A stretch of 64,000 nt of DNA from Planococcus ruber (GCF_022819085.1 NZ_JALHAG010000001.1:269395-333394); one strand, 5' to 3'. Positions 1 to 10,826 are shown, counted from the stretch's first letter. Numbers and translations are program-made. The notes: generated by a model not told the origin, from the sequence alone.

Positions 1-1
1 A

Positions 2-520
2 ACGATTTTGATCAGCGGCCCTGTTTCCTTGCCAGTGCCAAATGGAGTTACCCGGATTTCCGTGGAAAGTGCAGCAGACATGCTGGAATCTGTCAAACTG
101 CATTTCGATGATGCGGATATGGTCATTAAAACGGCAGCGGTTGCCGACTATCGCCCAATTGCCGTGCATCCCCAAAAGATGAAGAAACAAGAAGGCGGCT
201 CAACAATTGAACTGGAGCGGACGGTCGATATTCTGCATTATTTGGGTGGACAGAAAATCCATCAATTATTGATCGGTTTTGCGGCGGAAACAAACGATGT
301 GGCAAAATACGCTAAAGACAAACTTCAGCGAAAAAATGCCGATTATATCATTGCGAACGATGTCAGTGAAGCGCAGGCGGGCTTTGAATCCGATACAAAC
401 CGGGTGACTGTCTACGGCAAAGGCGGATTTGAACAGTCCTTTGAAATGATGCCGAAAGCAGAACTGGCACGCCAACTTTTAGCGATGATCCATGAACAGG
501 AAGAGCGCCATGATCGCTGA
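2..520 (+). CDS. coaBC: CoaBC, C-terminal part (phosphopantothenoylcysteine synthetase/decarboxylase)
   Basis: The reading frame is open from base 2, so the gene begins before the window and only about 172 C-terminal residues are seen. They match the CoaB half of the bifunctional enzyme: a Gly-Pro-Val-x-Leu-Pro stretch followed by Val-Thr-Arg-Ile and the Ser-Ala-Ala-Asp-Met segment, then the AAVADYRP and IIANDV motifs. In the family CoaB couples cysteine to 4'-phosphopantothenate using CTP, and the missing N-terminal CoaC half decarboxylates the product on the way to coenzyme A. The stop overlaps the start of priA, as in Bacillus. Confidence 0.92.
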   Translation, partial: TILISGPVSLPVPNGVTRISVESAADMLESVKLHFDDADMVIKTAAVADYRPIAVHPQKMKKQEGGSTIELERTVDILHYLGGQKIHQLLIGFAAETNDVAKYAKDKLQRKNADYIIANDVSEAQAGFESDTNRVTVYGKGGFEQSFEMMPKAELARQLLAMIHEQEERHDR

Positions 521-2906
521 AGTCATTGTCGACGTCGCCGCACATCCCATTGACCGGCCATTCGATTATGCAATTCCTGCACCCTTGCAAGTTTTAGTTG
601 AACCGGGCATGCGGGTGAAAGTGCCATTTGGCAACCGCAAAGTCCTCGGGTTCATTACCGCGATAAAAGATACGACAGCGTTTGATCCGGCGCGCTTAAA
701 GCCGATCCATGAATTGATGGACGTCGTGCCGGTGCTCAATGAAGAATTGTTGGACATGGCGAAATGGATGAAAAAGCAGACCGTCTGCTTTGAAATTGAT
801 GCCCTTCAAGTGATGATTCCTTCTGCGCTCCGGGCAAAATACGAAAAGCGTTTTGTGCTGAATGCACCGATCGAAGAAATTGCGGCGCCTTTGCAGGCCT
901 ATTTTGGCAAGCGGCCATTTGTCCGCGCCCAGGAAGCTGTCGAAGTCTATGGGTTATTGAAAAAAGAACTAGAAAAAGGCACGATTGTCGCAGACACGGA
1001 TATCTCCCAGCAGACTGCTGTGAAAAAAGTCCGGATGATCCACATCACAGATTCGCTTGAAACATTGGAATCGATTGAAATCCGGCCGAATGCGAAACAG
1101 CAGCTGAAGTTAATGGACTATATGAAAGAGAATTTGGGAAAATCCATCGAATCTTCCCGGATGCAAAAAGATGCCGGCACCACTTTGCCGACAATTTACA
1201 GTTTGGTCGAAAAAGGGGCTGCTATCATCAATAATGAAGAGCTTTACCGGGATCCGAAATTGCAGTCGGAAATCGAACGAAAGCCTTCCTTGCAGCTGAC
1301 GGATGCGCAGCAAATTGCTTTTGATGCAATCGACGGGTCGCTGAATACTTCCAAAACGTTCTTGCTTCACGGCATCACGGGAAGCGGAAAGACGGAAATT
1401 TATCTCCAGACCATCGACCAAGTGCTGAAAGAAGGCAAAGAAGCGATCATGCTGGTGCCGGAAATTTCGTTGACCCCGCAAATGACGCTGCGCTTTAAAG
1501 AACGTTTCGGCGATATGGTCGCGGTTCTGCACAGCGGATTGTCGGCTGGCGAAAAATACGACGAGTGGCGGAAAATCCAGCGCGGCGAAGTGAAAGTGGT
1601 GGTCGGTGCCAGATCGGCCATTTTTGCGCCTTTCCGTAACCTCGGCTTAATCATTCTGGATGAAGAACATGAATCCAGCTATAAACAGGACGACTCGCCG
1701 CGCTACCATGCGCGCGATGTGGCCATTTGGCGCAGTGAATACCATCAATGCCCGGTCATACTGGGCAGCGCCACGCCTTCTTTGGAATCCTATGCCCGTG
1801 CGCAAAAAGGGGTCTACGAACTTTTGGTGCTCGAGCAGCGAGCGAAAAATCAGCCGCTTCCCGAAGTCGAAATCGTCGATATGCGCGAAGAGCTTCGAAG
1901 CGGCAACCGATCGATGTTTTCTGTACCGCTCGCAGAAGCGATCCGGGAGCGGCTCGAACGGAAAGAGCAGATCGTCTTGTTCTTGAACAAACGCGGCTAT
2001 TCTTCGTTTGTGCTGTGCCGGGACTGCGGCACAGTCATGCAATGTCCGAACTGCGACATTTCGCTTACGTACCACCGGTCTACGGAAATGATGAAATGCC
2101 ATTATTGCGGATACGATGAGCCGGTGCCCCACACGTGCCCGGAATGCGAAAGCGAACATATCCGCTTTTTCGGAACAGGCACCCAAAAAGTGGAAGAAGA
2201 GCTGGCGCGTTTAGTTCCGGAAGCCCGGGTTCTCCGGATGGACGTCGATACGACACGCAATAAAGGCGCTCATGAAAAAATCCTTTCCGCATTCGGCGAA
2301 GGAAAAGCGGACATCCTCCTCGGCACGCAAATGATTGCAAAAGGGCTGGATTTCCCGAATATTACTTTAGTCGGCGTGTTATCCGCCGATACAACGCTTC
2401 ATTTGCCGGATTTCCGGGCTGCAGAAAAAACGTACCAGCTGTTGACGCAAGTCAGCGGGAGAGCAGGGCGGGATGTTTTGCCGGGAACGGTTATTGTGCA
2501 ATCCTATACACCGGAGCATTATGCGATCACTTTGGCAAAAGACCAATTGTATGAACCGTTTTATGACCGCGAAATGGCCATGCGCAGAGCAAGCGGCTAT
2601 CCGCCTTATTATTACGTCGTGAATATCCAGTTTACCCATGAAGACTTGATGACAGCAGCATCCTATGCGGAGCAAACGGTGAGCTATTTAAAGGGGCAGC
2701 TGTCAGCAAATACGTTGATTATCGGCCCTTCAGCCTCGCTGATCGCCCGTGTCAATAATAGATATCGCTATCAATGTTTGATAAAATACAAAAAAGAACC
2801 GAAGTTGGCTGAAGTCATGCAGCAGTTGATTAAAATCTACCGCTCAGAATGGATTAAAAAAGGTGCGACCTTAGCAATCGATATGAATCCGACTTCCGTC
2901 ATGTAA
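510..2906 (+). CDS. priA: Primosomal replication restart helicase PriA
   Basis: This 3'-5' superfamily 2 helicase reloads the replicative machinery at stalled forks. The N-terminal region (AEVIVDVAAHPIDRPFDY) is the 3' DNA-end binding domain. Around residues 285-295 is Walker A GITGSGKT, followed by the DEEH box. A zinc module then has paired cysteines (CRDCG, CPNC, CHYC, CPEC), and the last third holds the remaining helicase motifs, including GRAGR. An upstream in-frame ATG exists at 492. I prefer 510 because AGGAAG lies 8 bases before it and the protein then begins like the Bacillus one (798 aa). The start overlaps coaBC by 11 bases. Confidence 0.95.
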   Translation: MIAEVIVDVAAHPIDRPFDYAIPAPLQVLVEPGMRVKVPFGNRKVLGFITAIKDTTAFDPARLKPIHELMDVVPVLNEELLDMAKWMKKQTVCFEIDALQVMIPSALRAKYEKRFVLNAPIEEIAAPLQAYFGKRPFVRAQEAVEVYGLLKKELEKGTIVADTDISQQTAVKKVRMIHITDSLETLESIEIRPNAKQQLKLMDYMKENLGKSIESSRMQKDAGTTLPTIYSLVEKGAAIINNEELYRDPKLQSEIERKPSLQLTDAQQIAFDAIDGSLNTSKTFLLHGITGSGKTEIYLQTIDQVLKEGKEAIMLVPEISLTPQMTLRFKERFGDMVAVLHSGLSAGEKYDEWRKIQRGEVKVVVGARSAIFAPFRNLGLIILDEEHESSYKQDDSPRYHARDVAIWRSEYHQCPVILGSATPSLESYARAQKGVYELLVLEQRAKNQPLPEVEIVDMREELRSGNRSMFSVPLAEAIRERLERKEQIVLFLNKRGYSSFVLCRDCGTVMQCPNCDISLTYHRSTEMMKCHYCGYDEPVPHTCPECESEHIRFFGTGTQKVEEELARLVPEARVLRMDVDTTRNKGAHEKILSAFGEGKADILLGTQMIAKGLDFPNITLVGVLSADTTLHLPDFRAAEKTYQLLTQVSGRAGRDVLPGTVIVQSYTPEHYAITLAKDQLYEPFYDREMAMRRASGYPPYYYVVNIQFTHEDLMTAASYAEQTVSYLKGQLSANTLIIGPSASLIARVNNRYRYQCLIKYKKEPKLAEVMQQLIKIYRSEWIKKGATLAIDMNPTSVM

Positions 2907-2924
2907 AGAAATGGAGAGAACAAA

Positions 2925-3437
2925 ATGGCAATCCGAGATATAGTGAAACACCCGAACGAAATCCTTGAACAGAAATGCCTGCCAGTGACAAAGTTTGACA
3001 AGAAATTGGCGGTTTTATTGGATGATATGCATGAAACAATGGTTGAAAACGACGGCGTGGGCATTGCAGCACCGCAAGTCGGCGTGAATTTGCGCGTAGC
3101 CATCGTGGATTTTGCAGAAGGCCAGGAACCGATTGAAATGATCAACCCGAAACTTGTGTTATTTGAAGGGGAAGATACGGACGTCGAAGGATGCCTCAGC
3201 TTCCCTGGAATTTTCGGTGAAGTATCGCGCCCGGACCATATTAAGATCAAAGCGCAGGAACGCGACGGCTCCTGGTACGAATTGGAAGCTGAAGGCTACG
3301 AAGCACGTGCCATCCAGCATGAAATTGACCATTTAGACGGCATTTTGTTCACCTCGAAAATTTCCAATTACGTGACTCAGGAAGAATTGGATGCCATGAT
3401 TGCAGAAGCGGCAGCTGAAGAGGAGGAGCAGATTTGA
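2925..3437 (+). CDS. def: Peptide deformylase
   Basis: A metalloenzyme that removes the N-formyl group from nascent proteins at the ribosome exit. All three family motifs are present: [10 protein letters not shown] near residue 44, EGCLS with metal ligand Cys90, and HEIDH with ligands His132 and His136 and catalytic Glu133. The length of 170 aa is normal for a type 1 or Def-like enzyme. A GGAGAG ribosome site precedes the ATG. The gene sits directly before fmt, which makes the formylated initiator tRNA, and the two overlap by 4 bases (TTGA), so synthesis and removal of the formyl group are coupled genetically. Confidence 0.96.
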   Translation: MAIRDIVKHPNEILEQKCLPVTKFDKKLAVLLDDMHETMVENDGVGIAAPQVGVNLRVAIVDFAEGQEPIEMINPKLVLFEGEDTDVEGCLSFPGIFGEVSRPDHIKIKAQERDGSWYELEAEGYEARAIQHEIDHLDGILFTSKISNYVTQEELDAMIAEAAAEEEEQI

Positions 3438-4366
3438 CGAAAATCGTCTTTATGGGAACTCCGGCATTTTCTGCCCCAATCCTGCGCATGCTTGTAGAAG
3501 AAGGGTATGAAGTGGTGTCAGTGGTAACCCAGCCCGACCGTCCAGTCGGACGCAAAAAAGTTTTGACGCCGACTCCGGTAAAAGAAGAAGCCGTTCGTTT
3601 AGGGCTGCCCGTATATCAGCCGGAAAAACTAAAAAATTCCGAAGAGCTGCAGCATGTACTGGATTTGAAACCGGATTTGATCGTCACGGCTGCATTTGGC
3701 CAGATTTTGCCGACGGCCGTTTTAGAAGCGCCGAAACTCGGAGCGATCAATGTCCACGCATCATTGCTGCCAGCATATCGCGGCGGTGCCCCGATTCATC
3801 AGGCGATTATCGATGGCCAGACGGAAACCGGCGTAACGATCATGTATATGGTCGACCGTCTAGATGCAGGCGACATTATTTCCCAAACTACTGTTGAAAT
3901 CGAAAAAACGGACCATACCGGCCGGATGTTCGAAAAGCTTAGTAAAGCCGGAACCCAACTGTTAAAAGAAACTTTGCCTTCTATTATAGAAGGAACGAAT
4001 AAACGCATACCGCAAGAGGAAGAAAAAGTGACCTTTGCCCGCAATATTTCAAGGGAGCAGGAACGCATTGACTGGTCAAAATCGGCTCAGGCGATTTACA
4101 ACCAAGTACGCGGATTGCACCCTTGGCCGGTCGCTTATACGACATTCCAAGAGGCGAATATGAAAATTTGGTGGACCGAAGAAGCCGATTCTTCGAAAAG
4201 CGGCAAACCCGGAGAAGTGGTCGAATTGGCCGATGAAGCGATTTTGGTGCAGACAGGCGAAGGAATTCTTGCCATTACCGAACTCCAGCCTGCTGGCAAA
4301 AAGCGGATGTCCGCGAAAGATTATTTAAAAGGACCGAAAATCCAGGTAGGAGATCGATTCGAATGA
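3434..4366 (+). CDS. fmt: Methionyl-tRNA formyltransferase
   Basis: Transfers a formyl group from 10-formyltetrahydrofolate to Met-tRNA(fMet) for translation initiation. The N-terminal Rossmann-like domain starts TKIVFMGTP. The formyl-folate binding signature [17 protein letters not shown] lies near residue 107, and DAGDIISQ follows. The C-terminal part (from about residue 205) is the tRNA-binding OB-like domain. The start is TTG at 3434, directed by a strong AGGAGG 7 bases upstream inside def, and the 310 aa length is normal. The stop overlaps the rsmB ATG (ATGA). Confidence 0.96.
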   Translation: MTKIVFMGTPAFSAPILRMLVEEGYEVVSVVTQPDRPVGRKKVLTPTPVKEEAVRLGLPVYQPEKLKNSEELQHVLDLKPDLIVTAAFGQILPTAVLEAPKLGAINVHASLLPAYRGGAPIHQAIIDGQTETGVTIMYMVDRLDAGDIISQTTVEIEKTDHTGRMFEKLSKAGTQLLKETLPSIIEGTNKRIPQEEEKVTFARNISREQERIDWSKSAQAIYNQVRGLHPWPVAYTTFQEANMKIWWTEEADSSKSGKPGEVVELADEAILVQTGEGILAITELQPAGKKRMSAKDYLKGPKIQVGDRFE

Positions 4367-5706
4367 AAAACAAAAAACTTCACGGCAATGTCCGGGATGC
4401 CGCTTTTTCGATTCTTTGGGCAGTTGAGAACAAACAGGCATACAGCAACCTGCTTCTGCATCAAACCCTTGAAAATTATGGCATTTCAGCGAAAAACCGG
4501 GGCCTGCTGACGGAAATCACCTACGGCACCTTGCAGCATCAAATGACGCTTGATTATTATTTGGAGCCGTTTATCAAAGGGAAAATTGAGCCTTGGGTCC
4601 AAATCCTCTTAAGGCTGTCTCTTTACCAAATCGTTTACCTGGACCGGATTCCGTCGCATGCAGTCGTCCACGAAGCCGTGGAAATTGCCAAGCGGCGCGG
4701 CCACGGAGGAGTCGCTTCCTTAGTAAATGGCGTTCTCCGTTCCGTTCAGCGCGACGGCGTCCGTTCAGTTAATGAGATCAGTGATCCGGTTAAGAAAATT
4801 TCCATCGAGACGAGCCATCCTGAGTGGATGATCAAACGCTGGGCCGAGCAGTTCGGCCTCGAAAAAACGCGTGAAATGGCATTGGAAAACAATAAAATAC
4901 CGGCACAGACGGTCAGAGTCAATACCGTAAAAGCGACACCGGAAGAAGTGATCGAAATGCTCGTTTCTGAAGGATTGGATGCTGTGCAAAGCCCGCTAGT
5001 GCCGGAATGCCTCATCGTATCAAACGGACAGCCGGCGAAGAGCCTGACTTTTGAAAAAGGGTTTATCACGATTCAAGACGAGAGCTCCATGCTGCCGGCT
5101 TATGCCCTGCAAGCGGGGCCCAACATGAAGATCCTCGATATGTGCGCCGCCCCTGGTGGAAAAACGACGCATATCGCTGAAAAGATGGGCAACCAAGGGC
5201 AGCTTTTTGCCATGGATCTCCATCCGCATAAAGTGAAATTGATTGATGAAACAGCAAAACGCTTAGGCCATTCGATTATCGAAACAGCTGCCGGAGATGG
5301 CAAGAAAAGCGTGGAGCGTTTTGGACCGGAGCAATTTGACCGGATCTTGGTAGATGCTCCTTGCAGCGGGCTTGGCGTCATCAAACGCAAGCCGGATATC
5401 AAATATTCCAAAACAGCCGATGATTTTTCACGGCTTCAGGATATCCAAGCCGACTTATTGGACCAAGCTGCGCAGCTGCTGAAGAAAGACGGCATTCTCG
5501 TCTACAGCACTTGTACAGTCGATTCGACTGAAAATCGGGGAACGGCTGAACGCTTCTTGAAAGAACATCCATACATGGAAAAAATGGAAGTTTCCCTGCC
5601 GGAAGCACTGGGGTTGAAAAATTCCGGGTTTGTCCAGGTATTCCCGCAGGATTTTGGAGGAGATGGATTTTTCATTTCCGCTTTCCGCAAAACGCAAACA
5701 AGTTAA
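4363..5706 (+). CDS. rsmB: 16S rRNA (cytosine-967-C5)-methyltransferase RsmB
   Basis: An S-adenosylmethionine-dependent methyltransferase that modifies helix 31 of 16S rRNA before 30S assembly is complete. The N-terminal 140 residues resemble the NusB-like RNA-binding domain of the Sun/RsmB family. The C-terminal Rossmann domain has the SAM motif [10 protein letters not shown] near residue 258, DAPCSGLGV with Cys334, and [10 protein letters not shown] with Cys384, the expected nucleophile. The length of 447 aa is typical. The ATG overlaps the fmt stop by 4 bases. The neighbours fmt and prpC match Bacillus order. Confidence 0.95.
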   Translation: MKNKKLHGNVRDAAFSILWAVENKQAYSNLLLHQTLENYGISAKNRGLLTEITYGTLQHQMTLDYYLEPFIKGKIEPWVQILLRLSLYQIVYLDRIPSHAVVHEAVEIAKRRGHGGVASLVNGVLRSVQRDGVRSVNEISDPVKKISIETSHPEWMIKRWAEQFGLEKTREMALENNKIPAQTVRVNTVKATPEEVIEMLVSEGLDAVQSPLVPECLIVSNGQPAKSLTFEKGFITIQDESSMLPAYALQAGPNMKILDMCAAPGGKTTHIAEKMGNQGQLFAMDLHPHKVKLIDETAKRLGHSIIETAAGDGKKSVERFGPEQFDRILVDAPCSGLGVIKRKPDIKYSKTADDFSRLQDIQADLLDQAAQLLKKDGILVYSTCTVDSTENRGTAERFLKEHPYMEKMEVSLPEALGLKNSGFVQVFPQDFGGDGFFISAFRKTQTS

Positions 5707-5738
5707 TTCACACAGGAAAAGATTTGATTTGAGGAGAA

Positions 5739-6503
5739 ATGGGGTGTCGGGATTTGTATCAATACGTCATGGAAAGCGATACGGGAAAGAAAAGAAAAGT
5801 GAATGAAGACCGGGTAGCAGTCTTGAAAAGGCCTGAGGGGCTTATGCTTGCCATAGTAGCGGATGGGATGGGCGGCCATAACGCCGGAGATATTGCCAGC
5901 GAATTGACAGTCAGTACATTGAGCCGCTTGTTCAATGAAGAACAGCCGGATGCCTTCGTGTCGATCGAAAAGCGGAAATCCTGGCTTTCTTTGAATGTCC
6001 AATCGGTAAACCGGCTTGTCTATGAGTACGCAGAAACACATCCGGATTGCAAAGGGATGGGGACTACGCTAATCGCAGCCATTTTGGATAAAGAAGAATG
6101 CGTCATGTGCCATATCGGCGATAGCCGAGCTTACGTAATCGACGGATCGGTCGAGCAAGTCACACGGGACCATTCCTATGTCAATGTCTTGATCGACAAC
6201 GGGGAAATCAGCGAAGCGGAAGCAGAAGACCATCCAAAGAAAAACTGGATCGTCAAAGCGCTAGGGACCGAACCGGATATTGACGGAGAAATCCTTCATT
6301 TTACCTTGGAAAATTATTCCTACTTGCTGATTTGTTCAGATGGTTTGAGCAATAAAATCTCAAAAGATGAAATCGCGTCGATCGTCCGTTCATCCAAGCC
6401 GCTTTCGCAAAAAGGGCAGGAGATGGTGAAGCTCGCCAATGATTTAGGAGGAGAAGACAATATCTCATTCGTTCTTCTGTCCTCAAAGGTTGAGGAGGTG
6501 TAG
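5739..6503 (+). CDS. prpC: PP2C-type Ser/Thr phosphatase PrpC/Stp
   Basis: A metal-dependent protein phosphatase that reverses phosphorylation by the PrkC kinase encoded next to it. PP2C motifs are present: the SDTGKKRKVNEDR metal site, ADGMGGHNAGDIAS, GMGTT, CHIGDSRAY, RDHS, ICSDGL and GGEDNISFVLL. The length of 254 aa fits. The start is uncertain. GAGGAG lies only 2 bases before ATG 5739, which is unusually close. An in-frame TTG at 5754 (preceded by GGGGTG) or ATG at 5769 would give an N-terminus more like other PrpC proteins. The gene ends 2 bases before prkC, so the antagonistic pair is coupled. Confidence 0.94.
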   Translation: MGCRDLYQYVMESDTGKKRKVNEDRVAVLKRPEGLMLAIVADGMGGHNAGDIASELTVSTLSRLFNEEQPDAFVSIEKRKSWLSLNVQSVNRLVYEYAETHPDCKGMGTTLIAAILDKEECVMCHIGDSRAYVIDGSVEQVTRDHSYVNVLIDNGEISEAEAEDHPKKNWIVKALGTEPDIDGEILHFTLENYSYLLICSDGLSNKISKDEIASIVRSSKPLSQKGQEMVKLANDLGGEDNISFVLLSSKVEEV

Positions 6504-6505
6504 CC

Positions 6506-8485
6506 ATGTTAATCGGCAGAAGCATAAATGGCCGCTATAAAATTTTAGAACTGATCGGCGGAGGCGGGATGTCCAACGTATATTTGGCCCACGACATGAT
6601 CTTAGACCGCGATATTGCCATTAAAATTCTGCGCTACGATTTTTCAAATGAAGAAGAGCTGCGCCGGCGATTCCAGCGGGAAGCTTTGTCTACGACCAGT
6701 TTGGCACATCCGCATATCGTCAACATTTTCGATGTCGGCGAAGAAGGTTCACTGCATTACTTAGTCATGGAATATGTTCCAGGAAAAACCTTGAAAGAAT
6801 ACATAATCGACAATTCTCCCGTCGCGCCGGAACAGGCGGTCAAGATTATGAAACAGCTAGCATCTGCTTTGGCACATGCCCATCAAAACCAGATTGTCCA
6901 CCGGGACATTAAGCCTCAAAACATTTTGATGGACGCGGAAGGAAACGTCAAAATTTCGGATTTTGGAATCGCGATGGCTTTAAGCGCCACGTCCTATACT
7001 CAGACCAATTCCGTGCTTGGAACGGTCCATTATTTATCGCCTGAACAAGCGCGGGGCGGCACCGCCAATAAAAAATCGGATATTTACTCTCTAGGAATTG
7101 TCATGTTCGAATTGTTGACAGGAAAATTGCCATTTTCGGGAGAATCGGCCGTCTCCATTGCGTTAAAGCATCTTCAGACCGAAACGCCTTCGTTGCGTGA
7201 AATTGTTCCGGGCATGCCTCAAAGTTTGGAAAACGTCGTGTTGAAGGCCACGGCCAAAAATCCGCAGCACCGCTATCAATCTGCCAGCGAGCTGGAGGAG
7301 GATTTGTCGACGGTGCTGCTGCCTGAACGTTTGGATGAACCGAAGTTTTCAGCTCCTATTGATGAAGACGCCACCCGGGCCATGCCAGCGATCAAAGACC
7401 CCGCGGTATACGGCAGCGTCGAAGAAACGAAAACAATAGCGCCGGTGAGCAAAAAAGAACCGGCAAAAAAACCGGTTGAACCGCCGCCGAAGAAAAAGAA
7501 GAAAAAGTGGCCTTGGATAGTGGGCATAGCAGTATTTTTAATTTTGGCAGGGTTAATTGTGGCAATCGCATTTCCGGATCTATTCGGACCGCGTCAAGTA
7601 GCGGTGCCGGACGTCACAGACATGGAACGCGACGAAGCGATTGAAGAATTGCGTTCGCTTGGATTTGTCATCGGAGAAGAAAAAGAGCAGACCTCGGAAG
7701 AAGTGGCCGAAGGCCGGGTGGTGAGGACGATACCGGAAGCCGGTAAAATGCGCAACCGCGAATCTGAAATCCAGCTGTTCATCAGCACAGGAAAAGAAAA
7801 AGCGGAACTTGCCGATTATGTCGGACGCACGATTGACCAAGCCCGGGAACTGCTGGGAGAACAGAATTATAAATCGATCGACCAAGAAGAAGAATTCTCG
7901 GATGAACCGGCTGGAACCATTTTGAGCCAAAAGCCTGAAGCAGGGACTGAAGTCATCATTTCGGAAACGGAAATTGAATTTACGGTCAGCAAAGGCAAAG
8001 ACATGCGGGAAGTCCAGAACCTATCCGGCTTTACGGAAGTGGACCTCAATGAATATGCGCGTTCATCCGGATTTAACATTCGGATTGTTGATGAAGCCCC
8101 GTCTGATTCGGTTGCAGCCGGAGTCGTTTTATCACAGGACCCGGCTGCCGGAGAAGAACTCGAAGCAGGCAGCGATATTTTAGTGACGGTTTCGTCTGGC
8201 CCGGCTGCATTGCCGATGAAAACGTATATCCACACGATCCAGATTCCATATGAGCCGGCTGAACCGGCAGCTGAAGGGGAACCGGCCGTAGAACAAAAAG
8301 TTGCCGTCTATATCCAGGATGAAAATACGACCATGGCTGAACCTGCAGAGGAATTTACCATTACAGAAGACACTTCGCGCCGCATCGAATTGCAGATTGC
8401 CGAAGGGAAAAGTGCGGTTTATCGAATTGTGCGCGACGACCGCGTTATTGAAGAAGAAACAATTGCCTATAATTCAGTGGAATAG
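6506..8485 (+). CDS. prkC: PASTA-domain Ser/Thr protein kinase PrkC
   Basis: A membrane receptor kinase that senses peptidoglycan fragments or lipid II and phosphorylates cytoplasmic targets. The kinase domain (about residues 10-270) has the glycine loop IGGGGMSNVY, Lys40, catalytic HRDIKPQN with Asp134, and DFGIA. A proline/lysine-rich juxtamembrane segment leads to one transmembrane helix at about 335-356. Outside the cell are three PASTA repeats (about 364-433, 434-500, 501-567) and a C-terminal Ig-like tail typical of Bacillus PrkC. GAGGAGGTG precedes the ATG. At 659 aa it is full length. A terminator follows it. Confidence 0.96.
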   Translation: MLIGRSINGRYKILELIGGGGMSNVYLAHDMILDRDIAIKILRYDFSNEEELRRRFQREALSTTSLAHPHIVNIFDVGEEGSLHYLVMEYVPGKTLKEYIIDNSPVAPEQAVKIMKQLASALAHAHQNQIVHRDIKPQNILMDAEGNVKISDFGIAMALSATSYTQTNSVLGTVHYLSPEQARGGTANKKSDIYSLGIVMFELLTGKLPFSGESAVSIALKHLQTETPSLREIVPGMPQSLENVVLKATAKNPQHRYQSASELEEDLSTVLLPERLDEPKFSAPIDEDATRAMPAIKDPAVYGSVEETKTIAPVSKKEPAKKPVEPPPKKKKKKWPWIVGIAVFLILAGLIVAIAFPDLFGPRQVAVPDVTDMERDEAIEELRSLGFVIGEEKEQTSEEVAEGRVVRTIPEAGKMRNRESEIQLFISTGKEKAELADYVGRTIDQARELLGEQNYKSIDQEEEFSDEPAGTILSQKPEAGTEVIISETEIEFTVSKGKDMREVQNLSGFTEVDLNEYARSSGFNIRIVDEAPSDSVAAGVVLSQDPAAGEELEAGSDILVTVSSGPAALPMKTYIHTIQIPYEPAEPAAEGEPAVEQKVAVYIQDENTTMAEPAEEFTITEDTSRRIELQIAEGKSAVYRIVRDDRVIEEETIAYNSVE

Positions 8486-8501
8486 CCGATTCAAAGAAAC
8501 G

Positions 8502-8530
8502 CCCTCTTTTCCAAAAAGAGGGGATTTCTT
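8502..8530 (+). terminator. Intrinsic terminator after prkC
   Basis: CCCTCTTTT (8502-8510) pairs with AAAAGAGGG (8514-8522) across a 3-base loop and is followed by a T-rich stretch. It lies between prkC and rsgA, so it may reduce rather than abolish readthrough, since no obvious promoter precedes rsgA. Confidence 0.75.
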
Positions 8531-8556
8531 TACCTCAATTTAAAAGGAGTGAAAGC

Positions 8557-9453
8557 ATGCCGAAAGGTCAAATCAGAAAAGCGTTAAGCGGGTTTTATTA
8601 TGTATTGGACGACGATGGAGACCGCTACATTCAATGCAGAGGGCGCGGAGTCTTCCGCAATCGCCAAATTTCGCCGCTTGTTGGAGACTACGTCGATTAC
8701 AAAGCGGACAACGATTTGGAAGGGACGATTCTGCACGTATACGAACGCAAAAATGAGCTTGTCCGTCCGCCTATTTCAAATGTTGATCAAGCCATTCTCG
8801 TTTTTTCGGCCAAGCAGCCGGATTTCCATCCACTCCTATTGGACCGCTTTTTGACGGCGATCGAATCGCATTCCATCGAGCCGATCATTTGCTTAACGAA
8901 AATGGATTTGCTGAAAGAAGAGGAACAAGAGCGGATCAGTGAATTTATTGCGGATTATGAAAAAATTGGCTATGAAGTCATTCCAACCTATAAAGGAGAC
9001 GCTGAGCTCCAGGAGCGGCTCATGCCTACTTTAGAAGGAAAAGTCAGCGTTCTTGCTGGCCAGTCCGGTGTAGGGAAATCGACGCTGTTGAATACGATTT
9101 TGCCTTCATTGGAATTGAAGACAGACGATATTTCAAAAGCGTTGAACCGCGGGAAGCACACCACCCGCCATGTGGAATTGATTGAAGTGAACGGAGGCTT
9201 GCTGGCAGATACGCCGGGATTCAGTTCATTTGAATTTGATACGATGGAAAAAGAAGAGCTTTCAGCGTGTTTCCCTGAAATGGCGGAAAAGTCGAATGAC
9301 TGCAAATTCCGGGAATGCCTTCACCTGAATGAACCGAAATGCGCCATAAAAGCAGCCGTGGAAACCGGAGAAATCAAAGATTACCGCTACAAACATTATT
9401 TGAAGTTTTTAGAAGAAATTATGAGCCGAAAGCCGAGGTATTCAAATGATTAA
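8557..9453 (+). CDS. rsgA: Small ribosomal subunit biogenesis GTPase RsgA
   Basis: A circularly permuted GTPase that helps late 30S maturation. The order of motifs shows the permutation: OB fold first (residues 1-65), then G4 TKMD, then G1 GQSGVGKST near residue 168, then G3 DTPGFSS. The C-terminal zinc module is visible as Cys-x4-Cys-x-His-x5-Cys ([14 protein letters not shown]). The length of 298 aa is normal. The last codons overlap rpe by 8 bases. The prkC-rsgA-rpe order is the Bacillus one. Confidence 0.95.
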   Translation: MPKGQIRKALSGFYYVLDDDGDRYIQCRGRGVFRNRQISPLVGDYVDYKADNDLEGTILHVYERKNELVRPPISNVDQAILVFSAKQPDFHPLLLDRFLTAIESHSIEPIICLTKMDLLKEEEQERISEFIADYEKIGYEVIPTYKGDAELQERLMPTLEGKVSVLAGQSGVGKSTLLNTILPSLELKTDDISKALNRGKHTTRHVELIEVNGGLLADTPGFSSFEFDTMEKEELSACFPEMAEKSNDCKFRECLHLNEPKCAIKAAVETGEIKDYRYKHYLKFLEEIMSRKPRYSND

Positions 9454-10111
9454 AATTGCACCTTCTATATTAGCAGCAGATTTTTCAAAACTGGGCGAAG
9501 AAGTCCGCGAAGTTGAGGCGGCGGGAGCAGACTGGATCCACATTGATGTAATGGACGGCCATTTTGTGCCAAATATTTCGTTTGGAGCCGTCGTGATGGA
9601 CGCAATCCGGCCGTTGACGAACTTGCCGTTCGACGTCCATTTGATGATTGAGAACGCAGACCGCTACATCGAGGATTTTGCTAAAGCAGGAGCCGATTAC
9701 ATCACGGTCCATGTGGAAGCGAGCCCTCATTTGCATCGAACGATCCAATTGATCCGTTCGTTCGGCGTTAAACCGGGAGTGGTTTTAAATCCGCATACGC
9801 CGGTGGAAGCGATTTTGCCGATTCTGGAAGACATCGATCTTGTGTTGTTCATGACGGTCAATCCGGGCTTCGGCGGCCAGAAATTCATTGAATCGGTTGT
9901 GCCGAAAGTGGAGCAATTGTCGAAGATTATCCAAGACAAAGGCTTGTCCATCGACATTGAAATTGATGGCGGCATCAATGAAGAAACCATTATTCCATGT
10001 GCGAAAGCCGGAGCGAATGTATTCGTGGCAGGATCTGCGATCTACAGCAAACCGGACCGCGCTGCAGCATTGCAGAAAATCAAGAAGGCTGGAGAAGAGG
10101 CGATTTCGTGA
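9446..10111 (+). CDS. rpe: Ribulose-phosphate 3-epimerase
   Basis: Interconverts ribulose 5-phosphate and xylulose 5-phosphate in the pentose phosphate pathway. This is a TIM barrel of 221 aa with family signatures: [16 protein letters not shown] at the N-terminus, [12 protein letters not shown] (metal-binding His and Asp), [18 protein letters not shown], and IDGGIN with the second metal Asp. The ATG lies inside the end of rsgA, and the stop overlaps the GTG of thiN, so all three are likely translated from one message. Confidence 0.96.
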   Translation: MIKIAPSILAADFSKLGEEVREVEAAGADWIHIDVMDGHFVPNISFGAVVMDAIRPLTNLPFDVHLMIENADRYIEDFAKAGADYITVHVEASPHLHRTIQLIRSFGVKPGVVLNPHTPVEAILPILEDIDLVLFMTVNPGFGGQKFIESVVPKVEQLSKIIQDKGLSIDIEIDGGINEETIIPCAKAGANVFVAGSAIYSKPDRAAALQKIKKAGEEAIS

Positions 10112-10776
10112 TTGTCGTTGTGACAGCAGGGGGCCCTCGTTCCGAAATGCCGGATTTCTCGGAATGGAAAGAGGCTGCGTTTATTGGCGTCGATGCTGGC
10201 ACAGTCGTGCTGCTGGACCAAGGCATCCGCCCAATTGCTGCAGTCGGCGATTTTGATTCGGTGACAGAAGAAGAGATGCAGCGGATTGAAGCGCTGTTTC
10301 CGGCTCTTGACCGGGCAGCGGCCGAAAAAGACGAGACCGACACAGAACTCGCATTGGTGAAGGCGATGGAGTTTTCGCCCCGCCAAGTGATCGTTACAGG
10401 AGTGACGGGAGGCAGGCTGGACCATTATATGAGTTCGCTGCATGCCGTCTACCGGATGCAGCAAGAATTTCCGGATACGGAATTCATGCTGGTCAACCGG
10501 CAGAACCGCATCCGTTTCCTGTCGCCGGGATCACACCGTGTGCAAGCCGATAAAAAATACCGCTATATTTCTTTTTATCCGTTTGCCGAAACAGTCGAAG
10601 GATTTTCATTAACCCATTTCAAATACGAAGTTGCCGATGAAACCCTATCTTTCGGCTCTACCCGTTTTATCAGCAATGAACTGGAAACAGAAGGCATCGT
10701 CGCCTTTTCGAAAGGCAGCTGTGCGATGATTGAAAGTTCGGATAGAGTGGACGAGTTGGAACAAAGCAATAAATGA
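10108..10776 (+). CDS. thiN: Thiamine pyrophosphokinase
   Basis: Transfers pyrophosphate from ATP to thiamine to give thiamine diphosphate. Family motifs are visible: [25 protein letters not shown], then [10 protein letters not shown] and [10 protein letters not shown] longer frame reaches back into rpe, but the sensible start is GTG 10108, with GGAGAAGAGG just upstream; it overlaps the rpe stop by 4 bases and gives 222 aa, close to Bacillus ThiN. It ends the priA-thiN cluster and faces rpmB convergently. Confidence 0.93.
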   Translation: MIVVVTAGGPRSEMPDFSEWKEAAFIGVDAGTVVLLDQGIRPIAAVGDFDSVTEEEMQRIEALFPALDRAAAEKDETDTELALVKAMEFSPRQVIVTGVTGGRLDHYMSSLHAVYRMQQEFPDTEFMLVNRQNRIRFLSPGSHRVQADKKYRYISFYPFAETVEGFSLTHFKYEVADETLSFGSTRFISNELETEGIVAFSKGSCAMIESSDRVDELEQSNK

Positions 10777-10783
10777 ACGCATG

Positions 10784-10826
10784 AAAAAATGCCAGGCTGA
10801 CAGAAGTCAATCTGGCATTATTCATG
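10784..10826. terminator. Bidirectional terminator between thiN and rpmB
   Basis: AATGCCAG (about 10789-10796) pairs with CTGGCATT (10812-10819). The stem is extended outward by CATGAA/TTCATG and inward by CTGAC/GTCAA. A-run on one side and T-rich on the other suit termination of both convergent genes. Confidence 0.75.
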